From Vibrio zhugei (GTDB lineage Bacteria > Pseudomonadota > Gammaproteobacteria > Enterobacterales > Vibrionaceae): a DNA stretch of 64,000 nucleotides. Shown here piece by piece: positions 25,494-35,183 of the stretch. Position 1 is the stretch's first letter, and each line of letters starts with the position of its first letter. The stretch is from contig NZ_CP033078.1 in NCBI RefSeq assembly GCF_003716875.1, positions 1,488,001-1,552,000 of the forward strand. Direction: 5' to 3'. The position numbers were made by a program, and so were the translations under genes. The notes under the pieces were generated by a model that saw only the letters and a program-made list of their open reading frames with translations, ran no database searches and had not been told where the DNA came from.

Positions 25494-28310
25494 ATGACAA
25501 CCGCTGCTCAATTTCTTGTCGGTATTGACTTAGGCACCACGAATACCGTTGTCGCGTATTGCGAGCTGGGCGAGAATCTCTCGCAACAACCTGTTGAAAT
25601 TTTTCCCATCGATCAGCTTATTGGTCCTGGTGAGGTGGTCCGTAAGCCCCTGCTGCCCTCTTTTCGCTATCACCCAGCCAAACAACAATTTGCCAAGACC
25701 GATATGATGCTTCCGTGGGACGAACACCTTGTGGACGGTGATTTGCCTCAGGTGATCATTGGTGAGTGGGCGCGAGAATTAGGAACAAAAGTCGAGGGAC
25801 GCCAAGTTGCGAGCGCGAAAAGCTGGCTTTCTCATACCGGCGTCGACCGTACTCAAGCGATTCTTCCTTGGGCTGGATCATCCGATGTCGAAAAAGTCTC
25901 TCCTATCGTCGCGAGTGCCAGTTATCTTAATCATATTCGCCAAGCATGGAATTATCGTCATCCCAACCAACCGCTCGAACAACAGCAAGTTGTGATCACG
26001 GTTCCCGCTTCATTCGACGAATCAGCGCGTAAATTCACGTTACAAGCGGCAGAGTTAGCCGGATTGACGGATATTGCTTTACTCGAAGAACCACAAGCGG
26101 TTGTCTACGACTGGTATGCACGCCATCAAGACACCGCCCATCAAGAATTAAGCGATATCCCGCTGCTTCTTGTGTGCGATGTTGGCGGTGGTACAACGGA
26201 TTTAAGCTTGGTCAGTACCAATTTTGAGCGCGATCAATTAGCACTCAATCGAATTGGCGTGGGTGACCACCTGATGTTAGGGGGAGATAATATCGACCTC
26301 GCACTCGCCCATTTGGCCGAGCAACGTTTTGGGGAAGCGAAACAGTTAAATGCGGCCTCATTGACAAAATTGATCCAACAAACTCGCAAAGCGAAAGAAA
26401 CACTCTTAGCGGACAATGCCCCCGAGCAGACTAAAATTACGTTGTTAGGAAGTGGGTCTCGCTTACTTGGGGGCGCAAAGAGTATAGGTCTAAGCCGTGA
26501 GGATGTTCATAACATCGCTTTAGAAGGTTTTTTCCCGCTTTGTGAGCTGAGTGATACACCGAATACGCGTCGGAGCGCCATGGTCGAGTTCGGCCTCCCC
26601 TACGTGGCAGATCCTGCAGTGAGCAAGCATATCGCGGCTTTTCTTCATCAACACCAAAGCGTCGCGCGTGACGCAATGCCATCGAACAGTGAACACGTCG
26701 CCGTTCCCGTGGGTTTACTCTTAAACGGTGGCGCTTTTAATAGCCGATCAATCACCGAGCGCGTCACACAACTGATGGACAGTTGGAGTGACACCCCACT
26801 TACTCTGCTTCACAACCCAAGCCCTGATTGCTCGGTCGCTTTAGGCGCGGTGGCTTACGGCAAAGCGCGTCATGGTGCACAAATACTGATTGGTGGTGGT
26901 GCCGCTCGGTCTTATTTCTTACACCTACCACAGAAAAAAGGCCCATCTCAGGCGTTGTGCTTACTCGCCAAAGGCACTGAGGAAGGACAGGAAATCCGGT
27001 TAACGAGCCGGCGCTTTTCACTCACGCTTGAAGAGCCCGTGCGTTTTACTCTGTTGACCTCTACTCATGACACTATCGGACAAGCTAAAGCAGTACAAAA
27101 TGGGGCTTTATATACGGTTGATCCAGAACTGTTTCAACCGTTGCCCCCTTACATCACCACACTAAAAAGTAATGAATCGCCATCGTCCTTACAGGCCAAT
27201 CAAAAACATCGCGTAGAAGTACAATTAGCGTGTCAGCTCACCGAAGTGGGAACATTGAAAATCGAATGTGTGCGTAGCGATGATGAAACGCAGCGTTGGC
27301 AAGTCGAATTTGCCGTGCGAGGAGAAGAAGGTGAAAGCTTAGCGGATCACACGCCGGATATCCCCCACAATGAACAGGCTGCAATAGACTTATTAAGTAA
27401 AATATACAGTGGTAATAAAAACAGTACGGATCCGAAAACCATAAAAACCTTAAATAAAACACTGGAAAAACGACTAGGTAAACGAGAAGATTGGCCGTTT
27501 GCTACGCTGCGTCGGCTGTTTGATACATTAGTATCAGGACGCAAACGGCGTCGACGCTCCGAATTACACGAGCAGCATTGGTTACGATTGGCAGGCTATA
27601 CACTTCGCCCGGGGTTTGGCGATAGCACAGACAGCTGGCGTATCGAACAAATTTGGCCTCTGTATCAACAGGGTTTACAGTTCCCAACGCATTCCACATG
27701 GTCTGATTGGTGGACGTTTTGGCGCCGTGTCTGCGGAGGGCTCGATCAAGAACAACAAGAAACGTTACTCGCAGATATTGCCAAATACTTACATCCCGGC
27801 TCGGCTCGTCATGCAAAAAATAGCAAGGAGACACAGGACAAAGGCTATGAGGCAATGGTGCGGTTAGCGGCATCCTTAGAGCATCTTGACGTAGAAGATA
27901 AGACGTTACTGGCGACTTGGTTCTTAAATAAAGCGTTGAAACAGCCTCAGTTCAAACCTGAGCATTGGTGGGCGCTCGGACGCATCGCAAGCCGCGTACC
28001 TTTGTATGGCAGTGCGCACAATGTGATTCCGCGTGAGCAAATCCAACAATGGCTACCGACATTGCTGGAGCAAGATTGGCAACACGATAAAATGGCGGCG
28101 TTTGCGACGGTAATGATGTGTCGTAAAAGTGGTGACAGAACGCGCGATGTGGGTGATGACCTCCGCTCGCAAGTGCTCACTAAACTCAGTGAAAATAAAC
28201 TGCCCGATTCTTGGTATCAATTAGTAAGCCATAAAATGGAATTATCGGAACAAGAGTCAAAACGTGCTTATGGTGATGCCCTTCCTACCGGCCTTTTCCT
28301 AATCAACTGA
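25494..28310 (+). CDS. Hsp70-family protein 2 with long C-terminal extension
   Basis: A 938-residue protein. The first 600 residues are an Hsp70 ATPase (GIDLGTTNTVVAYCELG near residue 10; CDVGGGTTDLSLV near 228; LNGGAFNSRSITERV near 408). The remaining 330 residues are a Trp-rich helical domain resembling DUF3731, found only in this subgroup. The start follows TGAGG. With the upstream Hsp70 and DUF2760 it forms a conserved but uncharacterised chaperone set. No J-domain or GrpE partner is encoded nearby. Confidence 0.92.
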   Translation: MTTAAQFLVGIDLGTTNTVVAYCELGENLSQQPVEIFPIDQLIGPGEVVRKPLLPSFRYHPAKQQFAKTDMMLPWDEHLVDGDLPQVIIGEWARELGTKVEGRQVASAKSWLSHTGVDRTQAILPWAGSSDVEKVSPIVASASYLNHIRQAWNYRHPNQPLEQQQVVITVPASFDESARKFTLQAAELAGLTDIALLEEPQAVVYDWYARHQDTAHQELSDIPLLLVCDVGGGTTDLSLVSTNFERDQLALNRIGVGDHLMLGGDNIDLALAHLAEQRFGEAKQLNAASLTKLIQQTRKAKETLLADNAPEQTKITLLGSGSRLLGGAKSIGLSREDVHNIALEGFFPLCELSDTPNTRRSAMVEFGLPYVADPAVSKHIAAFLHQHQSVARDAMPSNSEHVAVPVGLLLNGGAFNSRSITERVTQLMDSWSDTPLTLLHNPSPDCSVALGAVAYGKARHGAQILIGGGAARSYFLHLPQKKGPSQALCLLAKGTEEGQEIRLTSRRFSLTLEEPVRFTLLTSTHDTIGQAKAVQNGALYTVDPELFQPLPPYITTLKSNESPSSLQANQKHRVEVQLACQLTEVGTLKIECVRSDDETQRWQVEFAVRGEEGESLADHTPDIPHNEQAAIDLLSKIYSGNKNSTDPKTIKTLNKTLEKRLGKREDWPFATLRRLFDTLVSGRKRRRRSELHEQHWLRLAGYTLRPGFGDSTDSWRIEQIWPLYQQGLQFPTHSTWSDWWTFWRRVCGGLDQEQQETLLADIAKYLHPGSARHAKNSKETQDKGYEAMVRLAASLEHLDVEDKTLLATWFLNKALKQPQFKPEHWWALGRIASRVPLYGSAHNVIPREQIQQWLPTLLEQDWQHDKMAAFATVMMCRKSGDRTRDVGDDLRSQVLTKLSENKLPDSWYQLVSHKMELSEQESKRAYGDALPTGLFLIN

Positions 28311-28318
28311 GCGTGCAA

Positions 28319-28353
28319 GGTAACCGGTGGTGATAACATCACTGCTGGTTATC
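28319..28353. terminator. Hairpin between convergent Hsp70 and diguanylate cyclase genes
   Basis: A 16-bp stem with several G-U pairs (ggtaaccggtggtgat / atcactgctggttatc) and an AAC loop lies between the two stop codons. It is a probable bidirectional terminator. Confidence 0.65.
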
Positions 28354-28359
28354 TTAGTA

Positions 28360-29550
28360 CTAGGTGGTGACCAATTGGTTTCGCCCACTAAATTTCGCAT
28401 CATATAACGCCTTATCGGCTCGAGAAAAACTCGTCCTCAGCTCATTCTCTTTTTCCAACCTCGATACACCAATACTGACCGTGACTTTGACAATATCGTC
28501 CGCCACTGAAAATGGATACATCGCAATGGTCTTGCGAAATTTAGTCAGTTTCTTCTTAACGTCACTCTCACTCTGCTCTCTCAGCAAAATAACGAATTCT
28601 TCCCCGCCATAGCGCGCAACGAGATCCTTGCTAAAAAATGTTAATAATAATTCCGCGATGGTTTCTAACACGACATCACCGTTGAGGTGCCCATACTTAT
28701 CATTAATCGGTTTAAAGTGATCAATATCTAGTACCGCGAGATAACAATGAGAATTGTTATTTTTCAAAAACGATTTCGCTTGCTCTTCGAAATATCGTCG
28801 ATTATATAAGCCTGTCAACTTATCTCGAATTGAACGTTCATGATGCCACTCAATTTCATGGAAGAAAAAACGAGCAATAATAGCAACTAGCTGCATACAA
28901 AATATGATGTTTTTTATCAGCACCACCATAATAATGTCATCTAAATAAGACTGCAGAATAAAATCTGCAATCAACGCAACCAGACTCATAGCAACCGATA
29001 ATAAGACACTTAAAAATAATATCTTATCACCTAATTTTTTTATTGAACTCTCGATATAAATACGATATGCCGCATATAAAAATACACTCATAATACTAAA
29101 GTACGTCACGATACCATTCGCGTAACTATGAATATCGCTGAATAAGTGCACGGATGTATTAATCATCGTAAAGCCAACGACATGTAGTACACAAATAATA
29201 TATAGTCGTTGTGGGATTGAACGATTATACAATTCAAAAATAGAGATGATAAACAGATAAGGAATCAACTGCAGTAAGCTACTGCTGACCAGAAGGCTCA
29301 TCGCATGGCTAGTATTATCTAATAAAACAAAGATTCCATAAATACTGCTGCTCACAAACCAATAGGCGATAAACCATAACATCGGCTGACGTTTTTGGTG
29401 TTTAAACTGTTGTTTAACCGTATATATAAGAAACGCTGCAACACCAAAAAATAAGAGATCACTGATTATTACAGCTATGTTAATAAAGTTAATATTCCCG
29501 TTGGCCATTATTGCTAAATCGTCTTTAAATGTAGGAGACGAATCATACAA
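28360..29550 (-). CDS. 7TM-type membrane diguanylate cyclase
   Basis: A 396-residue protein with about seven hydrophobic segments in residues 20-245 and a GGDEF domain at about 255-395 (active site RYGGEEF; LTGLYNRRYF and DIDHFKPINDKYGH upstream). The usual RxxD inhibitory site before the active loop reads FSKD, so product inhibition is probably absent. The start is uncertain: TTG at 29550 or ATG at 29508. It probably makes cyclic di-GMP in response to a membrane or periplasmic signal sensed by the N-terminal bundle. Confidence 0.92.
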   Translation of the reverse strand: MYDSSPTFKDDLAIMANGNINFINIAVIISDLLFFGVAAFLIYTVKQQFKHQKRQPMLWFIAYWFVSSSIYGIFVLLDNTSHAMSLLVSSSLLQLIPYLFIISIFELYNRSIPQRLYIICVLHVVGFTMINTSVHLFSDIHSYANGIVTYFSIMSVFLYAAYRIYIESSIKKLGDKILFLSVLLSVAMSLVALIADFILQSYLDDIIMVVLIKNIIFCMQLVAIIARFFFHEIEWHHERSIRDKLTGLYNRRYFEEQAKSFLKNNNSHCYLAVLDIDHFKPINDKYGHLNGDVVLETIAELLLTFFSKDLVARYGGEEFVILLREQSESDVKKKLTKFRKTIAMYPFSVADDIVKVTVSIGVSRLEKENELRTSFSRADKALYDAKFSGRNQLVTT

Positions 29551-29735
29551 TAAAAAATTTCTTCAATCTCCAACATTTATTGCATGAACTTAAGCCATAT
29601 TCCTAGTTAACCTGAATTCAGTCACTTTTTATCGTAGATAACATGCTTAGAATAGAAAGACTTAACGTAGGTTACTGGGCTTTTAAGAGAAAAGAATATT
29701 TTAATGTTAACAAGAACCGATATTCATAAAACTTA

Positions 29736-30467
29736 ATGATAAAATATCTCATAATTGAGAATAAAGCGGGATATTTAAGTAATAAGTGGCTCTATACGAT
29801 AACCTCGATTCAGTGTATAGTTTTAATACTAACTATAAGTACTTTCATCAAAAACTGTCATGGTCATGGTGGCATCATTCACGATGCGTTAACGATCTAT
29901 CGATACACTGAGCAACGTATGACTCTAGATAAATTTACGAACATATACCGCCTTCCCGGTTCGATACAAATTCGTATTGCAAAATGGCAGAGAACCTTTA
30001 AGGGGACATCTGATATCATTTTGTACGACGCTATTCGTGTGCGTAACCAAGAATATCGAAAACGACAATTTCTACCAAAAGGGTGGAGTTTCTCGACGTT
30101 TAAAGAAGAAGAGATATCCATTACCCATCACGGTCGCTATATTCAGACAACAATGCTGACTATGATAGACAGAAAAGTCGCGTATAAGCGTGTCTATTTA
30201 TCACGTGTGCCTGAGCAGCAAGCGTATCAAACATTGCGAGCATTCAAAATCGAATGGCTGAAAAAATACAACCAAATTGTCGAACGATACAATCAGATAA
30301 AGAAAAAAGAATTTTTGCACTTTGCCCGTGAGGAACTCGATACCTTATACCCTGCCATACCCAAAGGAGAGTTTGACAGTAAACTTTGGAACAAGCTGGT
30401 TTACTCTAAGTTCGGCTCACCGAAGAAATTCACTAATCCTTTTTATGTGGAACATGTCGTCATATAG
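29736..30467 (+). CDS. Unknown basic protein with one N-terminal membrane segment
   Basis: A 243-residue protein with a hydrophobic stretch at about residues 18-38 and a Lys/Tyr/Arg-rich body. I recognise no family. The coding region is noticeably more A+T-rich than its neighbours and uses many ATA and AAA codons. It lies between two diguanylate cyclase genes and ends 5 bp before the convergent stop of the second. It may be a recently acquired single gene. Confidence 0.6.
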   Translation: MIKYLIIENKAGYLSNKWLYTITSIQCIVLILTISTFIKNCHGHGGIIHDALTIYRYTEQRMTLDKFTNIYRLPGSIQIRIAKWQRTFKGTSDIILYDAIRVRNQEYRKRQFLPKGWSFSTFKEEEISITHHGRYIQTTMLTMIDRKVAYKRVYLSRVPEQQAYQTLRAFKIEWLKKYNQIVERYNQIKKKEFLHFAREELDTLYPAIPKGEFDSKLWNKLVYSKFGSPKKFTNPFYVEHVVI

Positions 30468-30472
30468 AATGA

Positions 30473-31816
30473 TTAGTCGCTTTTTATTTCGTCAAAGCGA
30501 ACAAATCCTTCACTATACACACTGTAATCTGTCGAAAACTTGGCTTTGTACATTGCCTGATCAGCTAAATTTATTAATCCATCCACATCCTCTGCTTGTG
30601 ATGGATACAAGGCAATGCCGATACTCGCACCAATCGTGACCTCACCTTGATTACCGATTAAAATAGGTTTACTCAACGCTTTAAGCAACTGATGAGCTTT
30701 ACTTTTAACGCCATAATGATCTTCTAGTAGATCTAAACACACTAAAAACTCATCCCCACCAAAACGCCCCAAGAAATCGGACTCTCTTAAGTTATCGTGT
30801 AATCGTTTCGCAATCACACAAAGCACTTTATCACCCGCCTCGTGGCCATATTGATCATTGATTTGCTTGAACTCGTCCAGATCGATAAATAAGATGGCAG
30901 GTTGCAGCTTGGTGCGCTGAGCATTAACAAGTGAACGTTGTAAATACTCTTTAAATGCGCGACGATTCAGCACACCAGTTAGCACGTCTTTTTCTGACAA
31001 AAATTGTAATTGTTGTTTCTGCTTATTGATCTTACTGGTTTGTCTCGCCACCTCATGCGCTAATTCATCTTTACTATACGTTGTATCCTGCAAAGAACGT
31101 TTCATTTGATTAAAAAATTTAATTAAGGTTTCGAATTCTGAATCAACGTTATGATAGGAAAGACGGCTATCAAGATTCCCTTTTGCGAGATCCCCGATCC
31201 CCTGGCTAAGCAGAGAAAAACCACGTTTGAAGTGATGGCGAATGAAAAAAGCAAAACCACAGACTAACACAGAAAGAATTAACTGTTGTATTAAGGTAGA
31301 AACTAATGCAAGCTTTTGGTTTTTCTCACTTTTATCAAGAACAAGTTGTTCAAGATAACTCAGTTCATCTGTCATATTTTGAATTAGCATGTTGTAGCGA
31401 GCATGGAGCAACTCGCCAGATCCGACAGAATAACGCTGCCCCTCTTTTCCACTTTTACTTTCAGAGTCAGACACCAGAACACGCTCTTGCTCTAACAACA
31501 CATCCAGACTGCGATTCATATTGAGTAAGTTATGCAAATTCAGGCCTTTATCCGCTGACAGTACTAAGCGTTTTTCCAGTGATTTTTGCTCAACCGCAAC
31601 CTGATCTAAACTACTGCGATCACCGTACTGCAGAAACACCCAAAGCTGACCTCGCAATCCGTCGACACTTCGTTCAATTTCTGCCAGCCTGCCAAGTTGC
31701 TCAAGAGTATGATTTTGCTCCTGCCATATTTTGCACAATGAGAAAAAAATAAAGCCAACTAACAGTACTGACGATATCGTCAGTACTGTTAGTTTACGAG
31801 TAAGAGAATTCATCAT
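30473..31816 (-). CDS. Membrane diguanylate cyclase with HAMP domain
   Basis: A 447-residue protein: membrane segment at about 10-28, a helical periplasmic region to about 180, second segment at about 185-205, HAMP-like linker, coiled coil and a GGDEF domain (about 280-440; active site RFGGDEF). The RESD before the active loop is an intact inhibitory site. Its ATG overlaps the stop of the upstream binding protein gene (ATGA), so the two are translated together. Probable role: cyclic di-GMP synthesis controlled by a ligand carried by the partner. Confidence 0.93.
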   Translation of the reverse strand: MMNSLTRKLTVLTISSVLLVGFIFFSLCKIWQEQNHTLEQLGRLAEIERSVDGLRGQLWVFLQYGDRSSLDQVAVEQKSLEKRLVLSADKGLNLHNLLNMNRSLDVLLEQERVLVSDSESKSGKEGQRYSVGSGELLHARYNMLIQNMTDELSYLEQLVLDKSEKNQKLALVSTLIQQLILSVLVCGFAFFIRHHFKRGFSLLSQGIGDLAKGNLDSRLSYHNVDSEFETLIKFFNQMKRSLQDTTYSKDELAHEVARQTSKINKQKQQLQFLSEKDVLTGVLNRRAFKEYLQRSLVNAQRTKLQPAILFIDLDEFKQINDQYGHEAGDKVLCVIAKRLHDNLRESDFLGRFGGDEFLVCLDLLEDHYGVKSKAHQLLKALSKPILIGNQGEVTIGASIGIALYPSQAEDVDGLINLADQAMYKAKFSTDYSVYSEGFVRFDEIKSD

Positions 31817-32817
31817 GGCTCGAGGCCTCCATCTTCCTGGCTCGCCCTGAATGCCGAATCATCAAGTATGCCCCTCAAATCTGGCATGCTTTTTCCTTTG
31901 ACGAGATCATGCTCTAACGCCCAACGAGCTTGTAACTGCATATTCGCCAAAAGCACATTCGTCATCGATAGTCTAAAAACGTAGTCGCCCCATATCCAAT
32001 TCAGCTGGCTTATCTCAATATTCAAACTGCCACTCACGATCTTCTTCGCTTTTTCTGGATGCTCGATGATCCATTTAATTGCATGCCGCAAAGCTATCAG
32101 AATACGCTTTGAACGCTCATCATAATACTGGCCTTCCTTTTTCAACGTGGCCAAATTAAACGATAAGGTATACATTCCCTTAAATCCCAAATTAGCAATA
32201 TCCATGGTCGTCTGCGCTCGATATCCCCACGGCTCCCAAGAAGAAATCGCATCCACTTTCCCGATTTTCATCATTTGAACGAGTTTATCTGGTCCCATGT
32301 ACACTCGATTGACATCAGCGGTATCCATGCCGGACGCTAAAAGCAGTGAATCAAGATAAAACTCACTAGCACTACTTTTTATGACACCAATGGATTTTCC
32401 TTTTAAGTCTCGAATCGACGAAAATCCACGATTGGTCAGTGATAACAGTTTCAGATCATTATCTGACGTCACAAAAGTACTGAGAATAGAAAAATCGGTG
32501 TTCTTAAAACTATTAAACATCGCCACGGACTCTGAAATAGTTGCGTAATCAGCAGCGCCTTTTTGCATCATGGCCATGCACTCCACCCCGCCATTACAGG
32601 GGACCAACGAGATATCAATACCCTGCAGTTTAAATAGCCCAAGCTTGTGCGCAATGAAGAAAGGCGTCGATAATGGCGTTTGAGAGACCGCAATGCTTGC
32701 GGGAATTTCATTACTGATATTACTATCCATATCGTCTTCTTTCATTAGCCAATAAACGCTAACAATACCGAATGCAACAACCGCTAGACCAAACGTAACT
32801 TTTAGTGCGACTCGCAA
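31813..32817 (-). CDS. NMT1/THI5-like periplasmic binding protein, membrane-anchored
   Basis: A 334-residue protein with an N-terminal hydrophobic anchor (residues 5-24) lacking an obvious cleavage site. It is followed by an NMT1/SsuA-type solute-binding fold (STPFFIAHKLGLFKLQGIDIS at about 52, GKSIGVIKSSASEFYLD at about 140, AISSWEPWGYRA at about 196). No transporter permease or ATPase is adjacent. Four-base overlap with a diguanylate cyclase gene suggests it senses a small molecule and passes the signal to the cyclase rather than importing it. Confidence 0.88.
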   Translation of the reverse strand: MRVALKVTFGLAVVAFGIVSVYWLMKEDDMDSNISNEIPASIAVSQTPLSTPFFIAHKLGLFKLQGIDISLVPCNGGVECMAMMQKGAADYATISESVAMFNSFKNTDFSILSTFVTSDNDLKLLSLTNRGFSSIRDLKGKSIGVIKSSASEFYLDSLLLASGMDTADVNRVYMGPDKLVQMMKIGKVDAISSWEPWGYRAQTTMDIANLGFKGMYTLSFNLATLKKEGQYYDERSKRILIALRHAIKWIIEHPEKAKKIVSGSLNIEISQLNWIWGDYVFRLSMTNVLLANMQLQARWALEHDLVKGKSMPDLRGILDDSAFRASQEDGGLEP

Positions 32818-33019
32818 CCTTTATCCCTCATACTTTTCTTTATACGCTTCTATTAAACGCAATGGTATAAATTATAGACAACATCGATATATTCTCTATT
32901 ACTTATGGGTTATTTTTATAGAAATGAGATGCCTTGCAATAATTTGCAAGATTATTTAATGCAAACAAAAGTCAGCCTCACAACCAAGGCTGACTTCAAC
33001 AATATAATGGTGGTCGATA

Positions 33020-33253
33020 TCAATGCTCATGATCAGACAGATTCTCGCCAAAAGCGGCTTGTTCATAGATATCAGCCAACGCTTTCACTTTTTTCGATTT
33101 AGACGGTGCAGCTCGCCTAAACCTCTTCGGTTCAAAGTTCTGCTCAACCAGTTGCAGCGTTTCTTCGTGTTCTTGAGCTAACTTAATAAATTCAGGATCC
33201 GACATTGCTGCTTGTCGTAGTTGATTAACGCGTTTTAATGTATCCCACAGCAT
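33020..33253 (-). CDS. Small basic protein of unknown function
   Basis: A 77-residue protein (MLWDTLKRVNQLRQ to ENLSDHEH) from the ATG at 33253, preceded by the strong ribosome site AAGGAGG. The upstream frame extension to 33409 is A+T-rich and not coding-like. The protein is helical with a basic middle (FEPKRFRRAAPSKSKK). I recognise no named family. Confidence 0.7.
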   Translation of the reverse strand: MLWDTLKRVNQLRQAAMSDPEFIKLAQEHEETLQLVEQNFEPKRFRRAAPSKSKKVKALADIYEQAAFGENLSDHEH

Positions 33254-33538
33254 ACAACACCTCCTTACTACTGGCTTTATATACAGTATAGGTCGCTTAT
33301 CAAAATGGTCAATATTCAAACAAAACAAATTAACGAATCTTAAATACTTATACCTTATATATAATAGAAAATAACGATATTTCAAATGGATATATCTTAA
33401 ACACGCCAACTGGTTTATCGCAGATTACTCATTAATAACCACGGCTTACCATCTGCCCAAAGTCCGACTCCATTTTGCGTAATCTCATCCAACGTGTTTG
33501 ATGGCCTGATACACGCCCTACCATATAATAAGCAAAAA
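33254..33538. other. Intergenic region between the small protein gene and queC
   Basis: No gene is visible in this A+T-rich stretch. It carries the promoter and leader of the small protein; nothing else can be supported. Confidence 0.4.
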
Positions 33539-33561
33539 AAGCCACGCAATCTGCGTGGCTT
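33539..33561 (-). terminator. Terminator after queC
   Basis: A 10-bp stem (aagccacgca / tgcgtggctt) with a 3-base loop is followed on the minus strand by a run of seven T. Confidence 0.85.
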
Positions 33562-33579
33562 AGGGAAAAACAACGTAAC

Positions 33580-34263
33580 TTATTGTTTAGCAATGAGCTC
33601 TGCCATTACGGTTTCTTTCTCATTCAAATAATCATTGAGCCCTGCTTTTCTCAAATGACACGCAGGACACTCTCCACAGCCATCACCAATGATGCCGTTA
33701 TAACATGTTAGAGTGTGATGACGAATGAGATCCAAAGCGTCATGCTGATCCGCTAACGCCCATGTTTGCGCTTTATTGAGCCACATCAAAGGGGTACGAA
33801 TCTCTAGTTCTCTGTCCATACCTTGTACTAAAGCTGAGTTCATCGCTTTGACAAAATCGTTACGACAATCTGGGTACCCAGAAAAATCCGTTTCACACAC
33901 GCCAGTTATGACCGTCTGTGCGCCAATTTGATAAGCATAAATGCCCGCCAAGGTTAAAAACAAAATGTTACGTCCGGGCACAAAAGAATTCGGCAGACCA
34001 TTGTCTTGTAGTTCATTGGATACTGGAATGTCATCACGCGTCAACGAACTCACCGCTAATTCATTTAACAAACTGACATCCATGACTTTATGAGCAGCAA
34101 CGCCTAACTGCGCACTTAGCGATTGTGCCACTTCAATTTCCAGTTTATGTCGCTGTCCATAATCAAACGTTATTGCATGCACTTCATCGAACTCTTTCAG
34201 TGCCTGTACAAGACAAGTCGTGGAATCTTGTCCGCCGCTAAAGACAACTACTGCTTTTTTCAT
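33580..34263 (-). CDS. queC: 7-cyano-7-deazaguanine synthase QueC
   Basis: A 227-residue enzyme that converts 7-carboxy-7-deazaguanine to preQ0 with ATP and ammonia in queuosine biosynthesis. The PP-loop SGGQDSTT is at residues 9-16. The zinc cluster is visible near the end ([22 protein letters not shown]). It lies 14 bp after queE, whose product it uses, so the two form an operon. Confidence 0.97.
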   Translation of the reverse strand: MKKAVVVFSGGQDSTTCLVQALKEFDEVHAITFDYGQRHKLEIEVAQSLSAQLGVAAHKVMDVSLLNELAVSSLTRDDIPVSNELQDNGLPNSFVPGRNILFLTLAGIYAYQIGAQTVITGVCETDFSGYPDCRNDFVKAMNSALVQGMDRELEIRTPLMWLNKAQTWALADQHDALDLIRHHTLTCYNGIIGDGCGECPACHLRKAGLNDYLNEKETVMAELIAKQ

Positions 34264-34277
34264 GATGCTTTACTCTC

Positions 34278-34952
34278 TTATGCAATGCTGAGGTATTTAT
34301 GAGTTTGAATCGACAAACGCCAGTTACGCTTAACACATACCTCAATACACAATTCTGTTGCGCGTTGCTTCTGGCTGATGGGTTGCAAAGCGATTTCCGT
34401 AGAGACAGGCAAATCGACCCGGGTAATAAGCTCATCAAGATTATCGATATCTTTCATTGTAGCCACAGGATGCTTGATTTCATTCGCGCGTAATAAAGCA
34501 CTGTCGATAACGGGCAGTTTACCTTTCATCGCCACTTTTGGTGACACTGTCACCCATGTATTCTCTGTCGCCTGTACTGGATAAGTGCCACTGGTTTCAA
34601 TTTGGCAACGACAACCGATCGCTTCAAATGCTTCTGTTAAAGCATGCAAATTATAAATGCAAGGCTCTCCGCCTGTGATCACAATATGTTTCGCAGTATA
34701 ACCTTGTGCTTGGTAACGTTGCACAACATCGGCCGCTGACGCTGAACACCATTGCGGGTTGTCCTCCACTTTCTCAAGCACAGTATCAAATGTTGTTTCA
34801 TCTTGTGGCGTCGCGTCCCAAGTGTGCTTGGTATCACACCATGCACACCCTACCGGACATTGTTGTAATCGAACAAAGACGGCGGGAACACCAGTAAAAA
34901 CGCCCTCGCCTTGGATTGTCTCAAACATTTCGTTGATTTTATACAAGGTCAT
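34278..34952 (-). CDS. queE: 7-carboxy-7-deazaguanine synthase QueE
   Basis: A 224-residue radical-SAM enzyme of the queuosine pathway. The iron-sulfur cluster motif is CPVGCAWC (C-x3-C-x2-C, residues about 32-39), and FETIQGEGVFTGVPAVFVR and ITGGEPC are family signatures. It acts before QueC in the same operon. I found no preQ1-type aptamer in the leader. Confidence 0.95.
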   Translation of the reverse strand: MTLYKINEMFETIQGEGVFTGVPAVFVRLQQCPVGCAWCDTKHTWDATPQDETTFDTVLEKVEDNPQWCSASAADVVQRYQAQGYTAKHIVITGGEPCIYNLHALTEAFEAIGCRCQIETSGTYPVQATENTWVTVSPKVAMKGKLPVIDSALLRANEIKHPVATMKDIDNLDELITRVDLPVSTEIALQPISQKQRATELCIEVCVKRNWRLSIQTHKYLSIA

Positions 34953-35183
34953 TTGTCTAACTCAGTCACTCAATTTAAGGACGCTGACGATAATGCAAGC
35001 CAGAGACAAGGTCAAACTAAACATGCGCGAGCTCGCAAAAACATAAGGTCATTTTCATCCTATACACTTTCATTGTAAGATGTTTCTTCTGCACATCATG
35101 GTGTGATGACATTTCGGTGAATCAACCACATCGAATGTTTATCGCTCACATTTTACTGTTTCGGTTAGTGGTTAAGGTTACCT

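Noticed and set aside
34953-35183. PreQ1 riboswitch upstream of queE
   Set aside because: I could not find the compact stem and A-rich tail of a preQ1 aptamer in the leader.
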